Shown: positions 15,362-24,011, counted from the first letter of the stretch. The stretch is DNA of 28,519 nucleotides from Sivonenia sp049582005 (GCA_049582005.1 JBAUTB010000030.1:1-28519); one strand, 5' to 3'. Notes: generated by a model from the sequence alone, not told the origin. A program made the numbers and translations.

Positions 15362-15660
15362 ACCAAGTCAATCTCTCTAAGCTCTTAGTTTCACCAGAGG
15401 GCGATTCCCTCTACTCCTTTGAGTACGCAGCTTCAGTGAACCAGACATCGGTCACGATGGTTCAGCGTTTTGCCAACTTTGGTTTGATTGAACCGATTGG
15501 CTCTATGCTCCGGTCGCGCGACATTGCTCGGATTGGTCAGATTCAGCGTCTACGCAGAGATCTAGGACTCAATCTCATGGGAGCCGCTCTTGTTTTAGAT
15601 ATGGCCCAAGAGATTGCTCAGTTGCGGGCTCAACTGCAAATCCACCAAGCCCCTCCTTAG
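15358..15660 (+). CDS. cbpM: CbpM-like chaperone modulator (MerR-like)
   Basis: This 100-residue protein overlaps the cbpA-type dnaJ gene by four bases (ATGA). Its pattern YSFEYAASVNQTSVTMVQRF, FGLIEPIGSML and RDIARIGQIQRLRRDLGLNL, then a helical tail, matches the MerR_2/CbpM family. In that family a winged-helix-like fold binds the J domain of CbpA and inhibits it rather than binding DNA. This suggests local control of the co-chaperone. Confidence 0.85.
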   Translation: MNQVNLSKLLVSPEGDSLYSFEYAASVNQTSVTMVQRFANFGLIEPIGSMLRSRDIARIGQIQRLRRDLGLNLMGAALVLDMAQEIAQLRAQLQIHQAPP

Positions 15661-15681
15661 AAAATAGGTAGGCCTTTCACC

Positions 15682-16905
15682 ATGTCACTCTCTAATCCCA
15701 GACAACGCTTCTCTTTTCCCCTTCAGATAGTCTCCTATGGACTGACGATTGTTCTGAGTGTGGGCACCACGCTTGCAGTGCTACACCTATTTCCAACCCT
15801 AATTTCTGGCGACACGAACGGACTTCCTAAAATTCAGGCTGCGGTGCCCAATGGTTCGTCATCACCCAACAACGCCTTAGGAAGGCATAGTTTTGTGACA
15901 GCAGCCGTGAATCGGGTCGGCCCTGCAGTAGTTCGTATTGACACGGAACGCACCATCGCTCGTACCCCTGATCCCTTCTTTGATGACCCTTTCTTCCGGG
16001 GCTTTTTTGGGGAGGATATGCCAAGGCTTCCGAAGGAATATCGCCAGTATGGGGAAGGGTCAGGATTTATTGTTGATGCTAGCGGAGTCATTCTCACCAA
16101 TGCCCATGTGGTTAGCGGTGCCGATAAAGTCAAAGTCACGTTGAAGGATGGACGTACTTTTCAGGGAAATGTGCGCGGGATAGATGAACCTTCAGACCTG
16201 GCGGTGGTCAAAATTGCTGGCAATAACCTGCCCGTCGCACCCCTAGGCAATTTCAAAGAGGTCGAGGTGGGAGACTGGGCGATTGCCGTCGGGAATCCAT
16301 TTGGCCTGGGAAATACCGTGACGTTAGGGATTGTTAGCAACCTCAGGCGCTCTAGCGCCCAAATCGGTATTCCCGACAAACGGCTAGACTTTTTGCAAAC
16401 AGATGCGGCGATTAACCCTGGTAACTCTGGGGGTCCTCTCTTGAATGAGCGGGGAGAAGTGATTGGTATTAATACAGCGATTCGAGCTGAAGCACAGGGA
16501 ATTGGTTTTGCTATCCCCATTGATACGGCTAAGGAAATTAAAGACCGATTGGCTCGCGGCGAAAAAATTCCCCATCCCTACCTTGGCATTCGTATGCTCA
16601 CCCTTACGCCAGAAATTGCCAAGCAACTGAACCAAAATCCTAATGCTACTATTACCGTTCCTGAAATCAGTGGGGTGCTGGTAGTTCAGGTGGTATCCGC
16701 AGGACCTGCGGCAGCAGCAGGTCTGCGCCAGGGAGATGTGATTACAGCCGTGAATGGACAATCGATCACCAATGCTGACCAGTTGCAGGACATGGTGGCG
16801 AAAAGCTCTATTGGTCAAGCACTGCCGATCAAAATTCAGAGGGGTGAACAAACCAAGCAGTTGTCGGTGCGTCCAGGGGAACTACAGGATGCCGCTCGTT
16901 CATAG
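15682..16905 (+). CDS. HtrA/DegP-family serine protease with PDZ domain
   Basis: This 407-residue envelope protease and chaperone has a basic N-terminus followed by a hydrophobic segment (about 13-37) that acts as signal or anchor. The trypsin-like domain has the triad H142 (TNAHVV), D172 (DLAVVKI) and S249 (GNSGGPL). One PDZ domain occupies about 295-400, including GVLVVQVVSAGPAAAAGLRQGDVI. It belongs to the cyanobacterial HhoA/HhoB/HtrA group; which paralogue cannot be decided here. It begins 21 bases after cbpM and is probably expressed with the chaperone genes, forming a folding and degradation unit. Confidence 0.94.
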   Translation: MSLSNPRQRFSFPLQIVSYGLTIVLSVGTTLAVLHLFPTLISGDTNGLPKIQAAVPNGSSSPNNALGRHSFVTAAVNRVGPAVVRIDTERTIARTPDPFFDDPFFRGFFGEDMPRLPKEYRQYGEGSGFIVDASGVILTNAHVVSGADKVKVTLKDGRTFQGNVRGIDEPSDLAVVKIAGNNLPVAPLGNFKEVEVGDWAIAVGNPFGLGNTVTLGIVSNLRRSSAQIGIPDKRLDFLQTDAAINPGNSGGPLLNERGEVIGINTAIRAEAQGIGFAIPIDTAKEIKDRLARGEKIPHPYLGIRMLTLTPEIAKQLNQNPNATITVPEISGVLVVQVVSAGPAAAAGLRQGDVITAVNGQSITNADQLQDMVAKSSIGQALPIKIQRGEQTKQLSVRPGELQDAARS

Positions 16906-16977
16906 TGGTGTTTGAGGTGAGTGCTCTTTTGGAGGTCTAGACATAGCGCTTTGTTCGTAAACATTCCGGAGCTTCCT

Positions 16978-18156
16978 ATGAGTACGGTATTGAATTCAGA
17001 AAAGATCTTCCCGAGGATGGTCGAGTTGCGAAGGACCTTCCATCGCTACCCTGAGCTTGCCTTTAAGGAAGAGAAGACCGCCTTGGTGATTATGGATGAA
17101 CTGCAGCGTCTGGATATCCCCTTTATCTATGGCGGAGTCGGCGGTGGCATCATTGGCAGAATTGAGGGGGGCCAAGCAGGATCCCCGATCGTGGCCTTGA
17201 GAGCGGATATGGATGCCTTACCTGGTATGGAAAATACTGGGCTACCCTTTGCGTCTGTGCATAAAGAAGCCATGCATGCCTGCGGCCACGATGGACACAT
17301 GGCGATGCTCCTCGGGGCTGCTGCTTTACTGAAAGAAGACCCGCCCGCTGGAACCGTGGTTTTAATCTTTCAGCCTGCTGAAGAACGGGGGGGTGGGGCC
17401 AGGGTCATGATTAAAGCCGGGGCTTTGGATGGGGTGCAGGCCATTTTTGGGGGCCATGTGACACGCCATTACAAAGTAGGAGAGGTGATGGTCGCAGGGG
17501 GTGTGATCACGGCCCATTCAGATGGGTTCATCATCAAGGTGCGTGGGCGAGGGGGGCACGGGGCAAGGCCCCATGAGGCAGTGGATGCCGTGGTGATTAC
17601 GGGGCTTTTGATCATGGCTATTCAGACGTTGGTCTCACGAGAAATTAACCCCGTACATCCTTCAGTCGTTACGATCGGCAAGGTAGAAGCAGGGACTGCT
17701 GCCAATGTGATTGCTGAGCAGGCTATTCTCTACGGTTCGATTCGGACTACAACTCCAGAGGTAAGAACTCATATTGTGGAGGGGCTAAAGCGGATGGCTA
17801 AAGCCGTTGGTGACCTTCACAATGCCAGAATCGAGGTGGAGATCAAAGAAGGCTACCCGCCTGTAGTCAATACCAAACGAGAAGCTGAAATTGCCCGACG
17901 GGCCACGCTTAAGGTATTGGGGAAAGCGGGATTGGTGGAGATGGACTACCCCAGCATGGGTTCGGAAGATTTTTCCTATTACCTCTTGCAGGTTCCCGGT
18001 TGTTATGTTCGCTTTGGGGCTTGCCGTGAGGGATGGGAAAATATCCCGCTGCACAGTCCTTCTTTTGATTTTGATGAAGAAACCCTCAAAATTGGAGCTG
18101 CCTTTTTGGAACAGGTCGCTAGAGAATCCATTCAGGAATATGTGGAGCGATCATGA
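16978..18156 (+). CDS. M20-family amidohydrolase (N-acyl amino acid hydrolase type)
   Basis: This is a 392-residue zinc metallopeptidase-like enzyme. ATG 16978 follows GGAG, and the extra 19 codons of the longer frame are not family-like. Metal and catalytic elements are ALRADMDALP (73-82), HACGHDGHMAMLLGAA (100-115, with C102 and H104 as ligands), FQPAEE (131-136) and a C-terminal histidine in LHSPSFDFDEE. A dimerisation domain lies between. Relatives hydrolyse N-acyl, N-acetyl or indole-acetyl amino acid conjugates. The last four bases overlap the next gene, an amide-forming ligase, so both may act on related amide compounds. The substrate is unknown. Confidence 0.92.
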   Translation: MSTVLNSEKIFPRMVELRRTFHRYPELAFKEEKTALVIMDELQRLDIPFIYGGVGGGIIGRIEGGQAGSPIVALRADMDALPGMENTGLPFASVHKEAMHACGHDGHMAMLLGAAALLKEDPPAGTVVLIFQPAEERGGGARVMIKAGALDGVQAIFGGHVTRHYKVGEVMVAGGVITAHSDGFIIKVRGRGGHGARPHEAVDAVVITGLLIMAIQTLVSREINPVHPSVVTIGKVEAGTAANVIAEQAILYGSIRTTTPEVRTHIVEGLKRMAKAVGDLHNARIEVEIKEGYPPVVNTKREAEIARRATLKVLGKAGLVEMDYPSMGSEDFSYYLLQVPGCYVRFGACREGWENIPLHSPSFDFDEETLKIGAAFLEQVARESIQEYVERS

Positions 18157-19313
18157 GCGGCCTGGAATTTAAGAGTTCGCCCATAGCCTCCTTGGGCATG
18201 GAGATCGAACTTCAACTGCTGGACCCCGAGACCTTGGACTTGGTGGATGGCCTCTTGCCCCTAATGGAGCGCTATCCTGCGCATCCTCATATTCAACCAG
18301 AGTTTAATCAAGCCACAGTGGAGATAACCTCCAAGGTATGCTCTGATATTCGTGAATTGGAGGCCGATATTACCTCAGTCCTTCAAACTTTGAACGTGAG
18401 ATGTCAGGACTTGGGCATGACGCTCTGCGCCGCAGGAACCCATCCTTTCTGTAATCGCCTGGCCAGCGTAACCCCCATTTCGAGATACCTGACCCAGGAA
18501 AAAATAGCGGGGGGGTATTTAGCCCAGACCTTAATGACCTATGCCCTTCATGTTCATGTGGGAATGCCGTCAGGAGATGAATCCATCGATATTATGACCA
18601 GGCTCAGACCCTATCTCCCGATTCTGTTGGCGCTATCTGCTAGTTCTCCTTTTTGGTGGGGCCACAATACCGGCCATGCTTCCTATCGCCAGCGGGTACT
18701 AGCAGCCATGAGGACCTACGGTATCCCCCCGGCCTTCAACACATGGAAGGATTTCTCTGATTTCTTTGATATGGCTCGCCATGCTCAGATGTTTGACATC
18801 GTCCGGGATATTCACTGGGACCTTCGCCCGCAACCGGATCTAGGCACTCTTGAAGTCAGAGTCATGGATGTGCAGCCGACGATTAGAGAGGCCATTATGT
18901 TAGCTGCCTTGGTTCATACTTTGGTAACCTACCTCCAGGGTTATCGTGCGGGGAAGGAAACAGGGTATCTTTTATCCCCCTGCTCTTGGCCCATCGAAAA
19001 AGAGAATTACTTCCGGGCTTCTCGTTGGGGGTTAGATGCAAACTATATAGAAGATGACCGAGGGAACAGTAGACCGATAAGGAAGATAGCCGAAGATATT
19101 CTGGATACCTTGACAACTGTGGCTAATAATCTTAGGGAAACAGAGTATTTAAACCTTCTAAAAAAGCGCCTTCAAACTGGTCCTAGCTATATTTGCCAAC
19201 AAAAAGTCTTCAAAAAAACGGGGTCGCTCAAGGCAGTGACTGCTTCTCTAGTGAGGGAATTGGAAGAGGAGTTGCAACACACCCAACTTCAAAGCCTAAC
19301 GCTGTCACTTTGA
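18153..19313 (+). CDS. Carboxylate-amine ligase, YbdK/GCS2 type
   Basis: This 386-residue member of the glutamate-cysteine ligase superfamily has the glutamine-synthetase-like fold. It has the N-terminal GMEIELQLLDPETLDLVD, then QPEFNQATVEITSKVC, ALHVHVGMPSGDESI, and FWWGHNTGHASYRQRV, the YbdK-type pattern. Such enzymes join a carboxylate to an amine using ATP, and E. coli YbdK has weak gamma-glutamylcysteine synthetase activity. It does not resemble the separate cyanobacterial GshA type, so it is unlikely to be the main glutathione enzyme. It overlaps the M20 amidohydrolase gene by four bases. The TGA stop overlaps the -35 element of the porin promoter. Confidence 0.88.
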   Translation: MSGLEFKSSPIASLGMEIELQLLDPETLDLVDGLLPLMERYPAHPHIQPEFNQATVEITSKVCSDIRELEADITSVLQTLNVRCQDLGMTLCAAGTHPFCNRLASVTPISRYLTQEKIAGGYLAQTLMTYALHVHVGMPSGDESIDIMTRLRPYLPILLALSASSPFWWGHNTGHASYRQRVLAAMRTYGIPPAFNTWKDFSDFFDMARHAQMFDIVRDIHWDLRPQPDLGTLEVRVMDVQPTIREAIMLAALVHTLVTYLQGYRAGKETGYLLSPCSWPIEKENYFRASRWGLDANYIEDDRGNSRPIRKIAEDILDTLTTVANNLRETEYLNLLKKRLQTGPSYICQQKVFKKTGSLKAVTASLVRELEEELQHTQLQSLTLSL

Positions 19314-19336
19314 CAGGCTGTCTGTGGACATAAATA
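19310..19336 (+). promoter_or_regulatory. Putative promoter of the SLH porin gene
   Basis: TTGACA (19310-19315) is a perfect -35 consensus. A weaker -10 candidate TAAATA lies at 19331-19336 with a 15-base spacer (AATAAG at 17 bases is an alternative). CTGTC and GACAG occur repeatedly as inverted arms around the -35 box (19302-19325) and could serve as an operator. It lies at the end of the ligase gene and 70 bases before the porin start. Confidence 0.45.
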
Positions 19337-19348
19337 AGACTCCAATAA

Positions 19349-19373
19349 GTATGATTGGGAAGTTTTGGGCATT
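19349..19373 (+). repeat. 25-base exact repeat, copy B (porin leader)
   Basis: It is identical over 25 bases to 1530-1554 in pfkA, in the same orientation. Given the promoter above, it would fall at or just after the transcription start of the porin mRNA and 33 bases before its preferred start codon. Confidence 0.9.
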
Positions 19374-19405
19374 CTATGTTTAGCTGTGGTTTTTTTTGTG
19401 TGGGG

Positions 19406-21016
19406 ATGTTGAAATATAAATCTAGGGCATGGCTTGCCAGTTCTCTTGCGATGAGTATATTGGCGTACATGACCCCCACTGCTTTAGCAGAGCCTGGTGT
19501 GGCAGACATTCTCCGCAACGGTACGAAGCCATCACTTTCCACTCTTTCGCAGGTGAGTTCGGTTTCTGAACTTAGCGATGTAGACCCTAATTCCTGGGCT
19601 TTTCAGGCCTTGAAATCTCTAGTGGAACGCTATGGCTGTATCGAAGGTTATCCCAACAAGAAATATCTGGGTAACCGTCCCTTGAGCCGCTATGAGTTCG
19701 CTGCAGGCCTAAATGCGTGTTTGGATAAAGTTGGCGAACAAATAGCAGCGGCAACAGACCCCCTGGCAACCAAAGATGATATGGCTGCTGTCCAACGCCT
19801 ACAAGAAGAATTCAATGCAGAATTGACCGCCCTCAAGGGTCGCACTGAAGCCCTAGAAGCTAAGACAAAAGAACTGGAATCTCAGCAATTTTCCACTACC
19901 ACGAAGCTGGATGGCTCTGTGGTCATGGCTATTCAAGGGGGGGGTGCGGGAGGAGACCTCATCCAAGGGAGTGCCACTGGTGCTGTCGAAGGCGGGACTG
20001 TAAGCCCTGGTGGGGCTGCGAATACCACGTTCATTGGGCGTACTTCCCTCAATCTGCGAACCAGCTTTACCGGAAAAGATGAGCTGCTCGTAAGGCTGCG
20101 CGGGGTAACAGGCCAAGATGCTACCAGCACCTTTCCGGGTATAGTCCCCGGTATCGCTGATAGTTTAGGGACACTACTCTATGCTGGCACCTTTGATGGT
20201 TCTACTAATCCTGTTCAGACAAACGGGAATGCTGTCGTTTCCTTCGATAAGATTCGCTATGTGACTCCCCTATTTGGGGACAATTTTCGTGTGTTTATAG
20301 GCCCCCGCATCGAACAATTTGAATTCATTGATACGAACTCTTTTGCTAATGATGAAGAAGAAGATTTTTCCAGTGGCTTCTTTGTCAATAATCCTTTAAT
20401 TATTGCTATCCCCGTTGGTCCTGGTACAGGATTTGATTGGAAAATTTCTGACCAATTTAGTTTGCGGGCTGCCTACATCACGTCTAATGCTGGCAGTTCA
20501 GTTGGCAGTGGGTTCGGTGGTCTGACTGGTTCAAATACGGAAGGCTCCATTGAACTGGATTTCCGCCCTTCTGAGACAGCAAAGATAAAACTTCAATACA
20601 GTGCCTATACGCTGCAAGAAGCTGCTTTGGAGACCCCCAATAAAACCGATGCTTTTGGGGTGAATGCAGAATGGGCGATCACGCCCAGCGTTGGCATTTT
20701 TGGGCGCTATGGTTTTGGAACGCAGAAGCTTTTCACTCCTGCTGTTGCTGATAATAACCTGACCACATGGCAACTTGGCTTTGCTTTACCCGATCTATTT
20801 GCACCGGGTAATACCTTAGCTTTAGCCGTAGGTCAGCCTGTTCGCGCCACGAATAAAGCGAATGGTTCGGAAACAGACTATGAGCTGTACTACAGTTTTC
20901 GCTTGAATGACCGCATTACCTTGACTCCAGATCTGCAAATTATTAGTCAGCCTGGTAATGTTGCGGGGAATTCTACTCTGGTCTTAGGTACTTTGCGGGC
21001 CGTATTTAGGTTCTAG
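19406..21016 (+). CDS. SLH-domain outer membrane porin (cyanobacterial iron-uptake/OprB type)
   Basis: This outer-membrane channel is anchored to cell-wall polymer by its SLH domain. From ATG 19406 the 536-residue protein has a classic signal peptide (basic KYKSR, hydrophobic core, cleavage after ALA at 28). It then has an SLH domain (about 55-115, with DVDPNSWAFQALKSLVERYGC and PLSRYEFAAGLN), a coiled coil (about 122-160), and a beta-barrel from about 166 to the terminal phenylalanine of AVFRF, as expected for outer-membrane insertion. Upstream in-frame starts (19355 TTG, 19376 ATG) would place extra residues before the signal peptide and are less likely. Relatives transport ions, iron or sugars. 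A likely promoter and the 25-base repeat lie directly upstream. Confidence 0.92.
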   Translation: MLKYKSRAWLASSLAMSILAYMTPTALAEPGVADILRNGTKPSLSTLSQVSSVSELSDVDPNSWAFQALKSLVERYGCIEGYPNKKYLGNRPLSRYEFAAGLNACLDKVGEQIAAATDPLATKDDMAAVQRLQEEFNAELTALKGRTEALEAKTKELESQQFSTTTKLDGSVVMAIQGGGAGGDLIQGSATGAVEGGTVSPGGAANTTFIGRTSLNLRTSFTGKDELLVRLRGVTGQDATSTFPGIVPGIADSLGTLLYAGTFDGSTNPVQTNGNAVVSFDKIRYVTPLFGDNFRVFIGPRIEQFEFIDTNSFANDEEEDFSSGFFVNNPLIIAIPVGPGTGFDWKISDQFSLRAAYITSNAGSSVGSGFGGLTGSNTEGSIELDFRPSETAKIKLQYSAYTLQEAALETPNKTDAFGVNAEWAITPSVGIFGRYGFGTQKLFTPAVADNNLTTWQLGFALPDLFAPGNTLALAVGQPVRATNKANGSETDYELYYSFRLNDRITLTPDLQIISQPGNVAGNSTLVLGTLRAVFRF

Positions 21017-21062
21017 ATTTTGACTGGAGATTGCGTCACTAATATTTGTAAGCTTACATAAT

Positions 21063-21222
21063 GTGTCAAACTCAATCCCTGTTTTTCCTCATTGTAAAGT
21101 TTCACAAAGTGGTGAGCAATTCATCCTCCAACAAATGAACCCTGGATATGGGCGTTACACCTTAAAAAGTGATGTTTTATACAAAGAACTAGACGCCATC
21201 CTTGGATTGGACAGAGAACAAT
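21063..21222 (+). other. Open reading remnant joined to the foreign pseudogene
   Basis: A frame opening at GTG 21063 reads plausible protein sequence (EQFILQQMNPGYGRYTLKSD, then LYKELDAILGLDREQYE) up to about 21215, where it runs out of frame into the GC-rich pseudogene. It may be the start of a native gene cut by the insertion, or chance. I do not recognise a family. Apart from this, 21017-21222 holds nothing visible. Confidence 0.25.
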
Positions 21223-21897
21223 ATGAATCGAATCAGACGGTCGACCAGTGCGCTGGTTGCGATGATGGCGGCGACTTGCTGGATCGCCGGGGCGGTGACG
21301 CCGGTGCATGCCCAAGGACGTGAGGCATTTGACGTGCGCGCTGAGAAGGGGCGCTTCATCACGCCACACTGGGAACTCGATTCGCGTTACCATCACGATC
21401 GTTACTACCCTGTGCGCGGCTACAATGTGCCAGCCTTGCCGCCCGGCTATCTCGACATCGTCTTTCGCAATAACCACTATTTCTTTAACTCGGGCGTCTG
21501 GTTTCGCCGCTCGGGTCCGAGCTTCGTGGTGGTGACGCCTCCGTTTGGGCTGGTGATCCCGGTGTTGCCGACAGGATTCGTTTCACTGACCGTTGGCGGC
21601 GTGCCATACTACTATGTATGCCAATAACGTTTACTACACGCCGGGAGCGGGCGGCTACGTGGTTGTCGCGGCGCCACCTGTGAGGGCGGTACCTGTAGGG
21701 GTGCCTCAAGCGCTTCCAACGCCGTTCAATCCGGACCTGGTCGTCTATCCGCGCAACGGACAAAGCGAGGCGCAGACCAATGCCGATCGTAGTGCATGTA
21801 GTCAATGGGCCACGGGCCAGGGCGCAGCCATGACGCCAACGTCTTCCAGCGGGCGGTCACGGCTTGCTTGGAAGGGCGCGGCTACACGGTTCGTTAA
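21223..21897 (+). pseudogene. Frameshifted proteobacterial-type secreted protein gene
   Basis: ATG 21223 starts a signal peptide (MNRIRRSTSALVAMMAATCW, then cleavage near VHA|Q). A Tyr/His-rich exported protein follows, with YHHDRYYPVRGY, LPPGYLDIVF, NHYFFNSGVWFR and VVVTPPFGLVIPVLP. This resembles exported YHH/DUF6515-like proteins common in Proteobacteria. At about 21613-21620 a tandem TATG duplication shifts the frame. The second frame continues with NNVYYTPGAGGYVVVAAPP and VVYPRNGQSEAQTNADRSACSQWATGQ. Near 21821 a further small deletion returns to the first frame, which reads RSHDANVFQRAVTACLEGRG and YTVR before TAA at 21895. The GC-rich third-position codon use differs sharply from the neighbours. 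The gene is decayed and very likely horizontally acquired. Confidence 0.75.
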
Positions 21898-22326
21898 GAT
21901 GGTTTGGTGAGGGCAACTGGTGAAAGCAAGCCATCCAGAGTTAATTGCCAAGGAGGCTGTACGATAACTGGACATACTGGTGTGGACTGAGCCAGACATT
22001 TACTCATAACCCAAGTTGCCCCCTAGAGCCTGTTGTGAGAGCAAAGCAAATCAGAGATCGTCCGCTTTGTGAGAATAGAACCAGATGCAAGCGTTAACAT
22101 CACCCGTAAGCGGATTGAAGAATATCTCGCTACAGCAGAGGATGAAGAGTTGACAACTAGTCTAGGCGCTGGACTTCCGGAGACCAACGGTGACACGCAA
22201 TAGATATGAAGCTGACCAACCCTCGGTATGCCCTCCTTTTATATTTCTTGTTATAACTCTAGAGAGGGATTTAACCATGGAAAAATTCGCAAGCTCTTTA
22301 CTCCTGGCTACCTAGTTGTTGAATAA
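21898..22326. other. Mostly empty stretch after the pseudogene
   Basis: This is about 430 bases. A short plus-strand frame ending at TAG 22203 (about 50 codons; IVRFVRIEPDAS, RKRIEEYLATAEDEEL) looks like a coding fragment but has no clear start codon with a ribosome-binding site. A 12-codon leader-like frame starts at ATG 22277. No inverted-repeat ends of an insertion sequence are evident. Confidence 0.35.
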
Positions 22327-23175
22327 GTGAGTGATCTATCTACTTCAGACCTTCTCCAAGGCAAGGCTATTCAGGTAAGGCAAGGCGTTGATTTACAGAT
22401 CTGCCACCATCCGGGATGCCAACCTTCCTTGGTCTTTCTACATGGCGGGTTAGGCAATCGATTCAACTGGCGATCGCAGTACGAGTTTGCTTGTGCCCAA
22501 GGCTGGGAAACGATCGCATACGACCTCGCTGGGCACGGACAATCTCTGCCTTACCCGCAATACTCTATTGGGAGACATTGCCGAGATTTAACTCGACTCT
22601 TGAACCACTTTAGCATCCAGTCTCCAGTTTTGTGTTGCCATAGCTACGGCGTTCCGATTGGGTTGGAATGGGCACAACGACACCCAACCAGTGCACTAAT
22701 CCTCATTGCTGGAGGCACTCACGAACTCGACCCTTGGTGGGAAATTCCCCTAATGAAGGTCATGATTTGGGGTGGAAGATACTTGTATCGGTTGCCAATC
22801 GTGCAACAGTTAACCAGAACCCTATCGAGTTCTCATCGGCAACCCGTAGTTGAACGGTTTTTTGCCGAAAACCCTGTGCCTGTGGATTTCCATTCCTACA
22901 AAGCATTGGAAATATTTTGGAAGTACGACTTCTTTTCACGCGCAAAAACAGATCATTATCGCAATATTCCAACCCTCACGATCACGGGTGGACGAGACGC
23001 GATGTTTAGCTACAGCATGGGAGAACAACTGGCCGCACACTTCAATCAGGGGCAGCATCTCCATTTCCCAGAGGCTGGGCATATCGTCATGGCAGAGTAT
23101 CCAAAGGCCGTGAATGAGGCGATCGCCCAGTGGATTTCGGGTCGAGGATTGGCTCATGAACCTGGTTTGAGATAG
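22327..23175 (+). CDS. Alpha/beta-hydrolase fold protein
   Basis: This 282-residue cytoplasmic hydrolase starts at GTG 22327. The oxyanion-hole segment is FLHGGLGNRFNW (37-48). The nucleophile elbow reads CHSYG with S106, although the usual first glycine is cysteine. The acid is D224 (TGGRDAMF) and the histidine is H252 (EAGHIVM). A lid region with several aromatic residues lies between about 130 and 210. There is no signal peptide. Two HIP1 octamers (22470, 23119) lie inside it, a feature missing from the rest of the window outside this block. Its 3' end overlaps the convergent MprF-like gene by 22 bases. The substrate is unknown. Confidence 0.88.
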   Translation: MSDLSTSDLLQGKAIQVRQGVDLQICHHPGCQPSLVFLHGGLGNRFNWRSQYEFACAQGWETIAYDLAGHGQSLPYPQYSIGRHCRDLTRLLNHFSIQSPVLCCHSYGVPIGLEWAQRHPTSALILIAGGTHELDPWWEIPLMKVMIWGGRYLYRLPIVQQLTRTLSSSHRQPVVERFFAENPVPVDFHSYKALEIFWKYDFFSRAKTDHYRNIPTLTITGGRDAMFSYSMGEQLAAHFNQGQHLHFPEAGHIVMAEYPKAVNEAIAQWISGRGLAHEPGLR

Positions 23176-24011
23176 TCGAGTAGGCGATCGCCTGAATCAG
23201 CTCTGACCAATCCCACTACTATATCCGGCAGGGATGTCAGGCTAGGATAGACCAGATACCGTGGTTCCCAGCGGGGATGAAACTTTTCTTTATACGTGTG
23301 TAGCCCCTTGAAATTGTAAAACTGATTCAGATGCTCGGAAAGATAGTACATTCCCTTTTCTAAACGAGGCGCTTGCTCCGACCCTCCCACCCCTGATAGG
23401 GCAGATAAGCCAAGGTTAAAACTGTCGTAGCCTTGTTCTTGAAAGTACTGGAACATAGATACAAACATAAAGTCCATGGTGCCATTTTCCGTCTCTGCTC
23501 GATGCCGCATCAGATCAAGGGTGATTTCATTGAGCTGATACTCTGGCACCACATTGGCAAAGGCACTGAGATGGCCTTGAGGGGTTCTAACCGCTGCAAT
23601 TTGGCATTCCCGCAGGTATGCCTCGTCAAACCAACCGAGAGAAAACTTTTTTTCTGAACCCTTCTTCATTTTTAACCACTCGTCGCTGACAGCTCGCAGT
23701 TCATGGAGTAAATCAGAGCCAATAGGAGGTTGATAAAACTCGATCCGATATCCTAACTTCGTAAGCTTGTTGATCGAGGTTCTAAAGTTCTGTCCTGATT
23801 TGCCTTTCAAAGTAAATGCTTTGAGGTCGACGATTGCTTCTTCCCCAATTTTCAACACACGAAACCCAAAGGATCCATAGAGTGCTAGATCATCGGGCAG
23901 GGTTTGGTAAAAGGCAGGGTACCAATCGTTTTGTTCGCAAAATTGTTGGTACCCAATAATCACTTCTTGCCGATCCTCGGAGGGACCGATGGGATCACCT
24001 AGTGCGATCGC
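22470..24011. repeat. Cluster of four HIP1 octamers
   Basis: GCGATCGC occurs at 22470-22477, 23119-23126, 23184-23191 and 24004-24011. I found none elsewhere in the 28.5-kb window. HIP1 is a palindrome enriched in many cyanobacterial genomes. The cluster is limited to the alpha/beta hydrolase and MprF-like genes. Confidence 0.8.

Noticed and set aside
19355..19405. Upstream TTG or ATG starts for the SLH porin
   Set aside because: They add residues before a textbook signal peptide that begins at ATG 19406, and part of the extension comes from the 25-base repeat.
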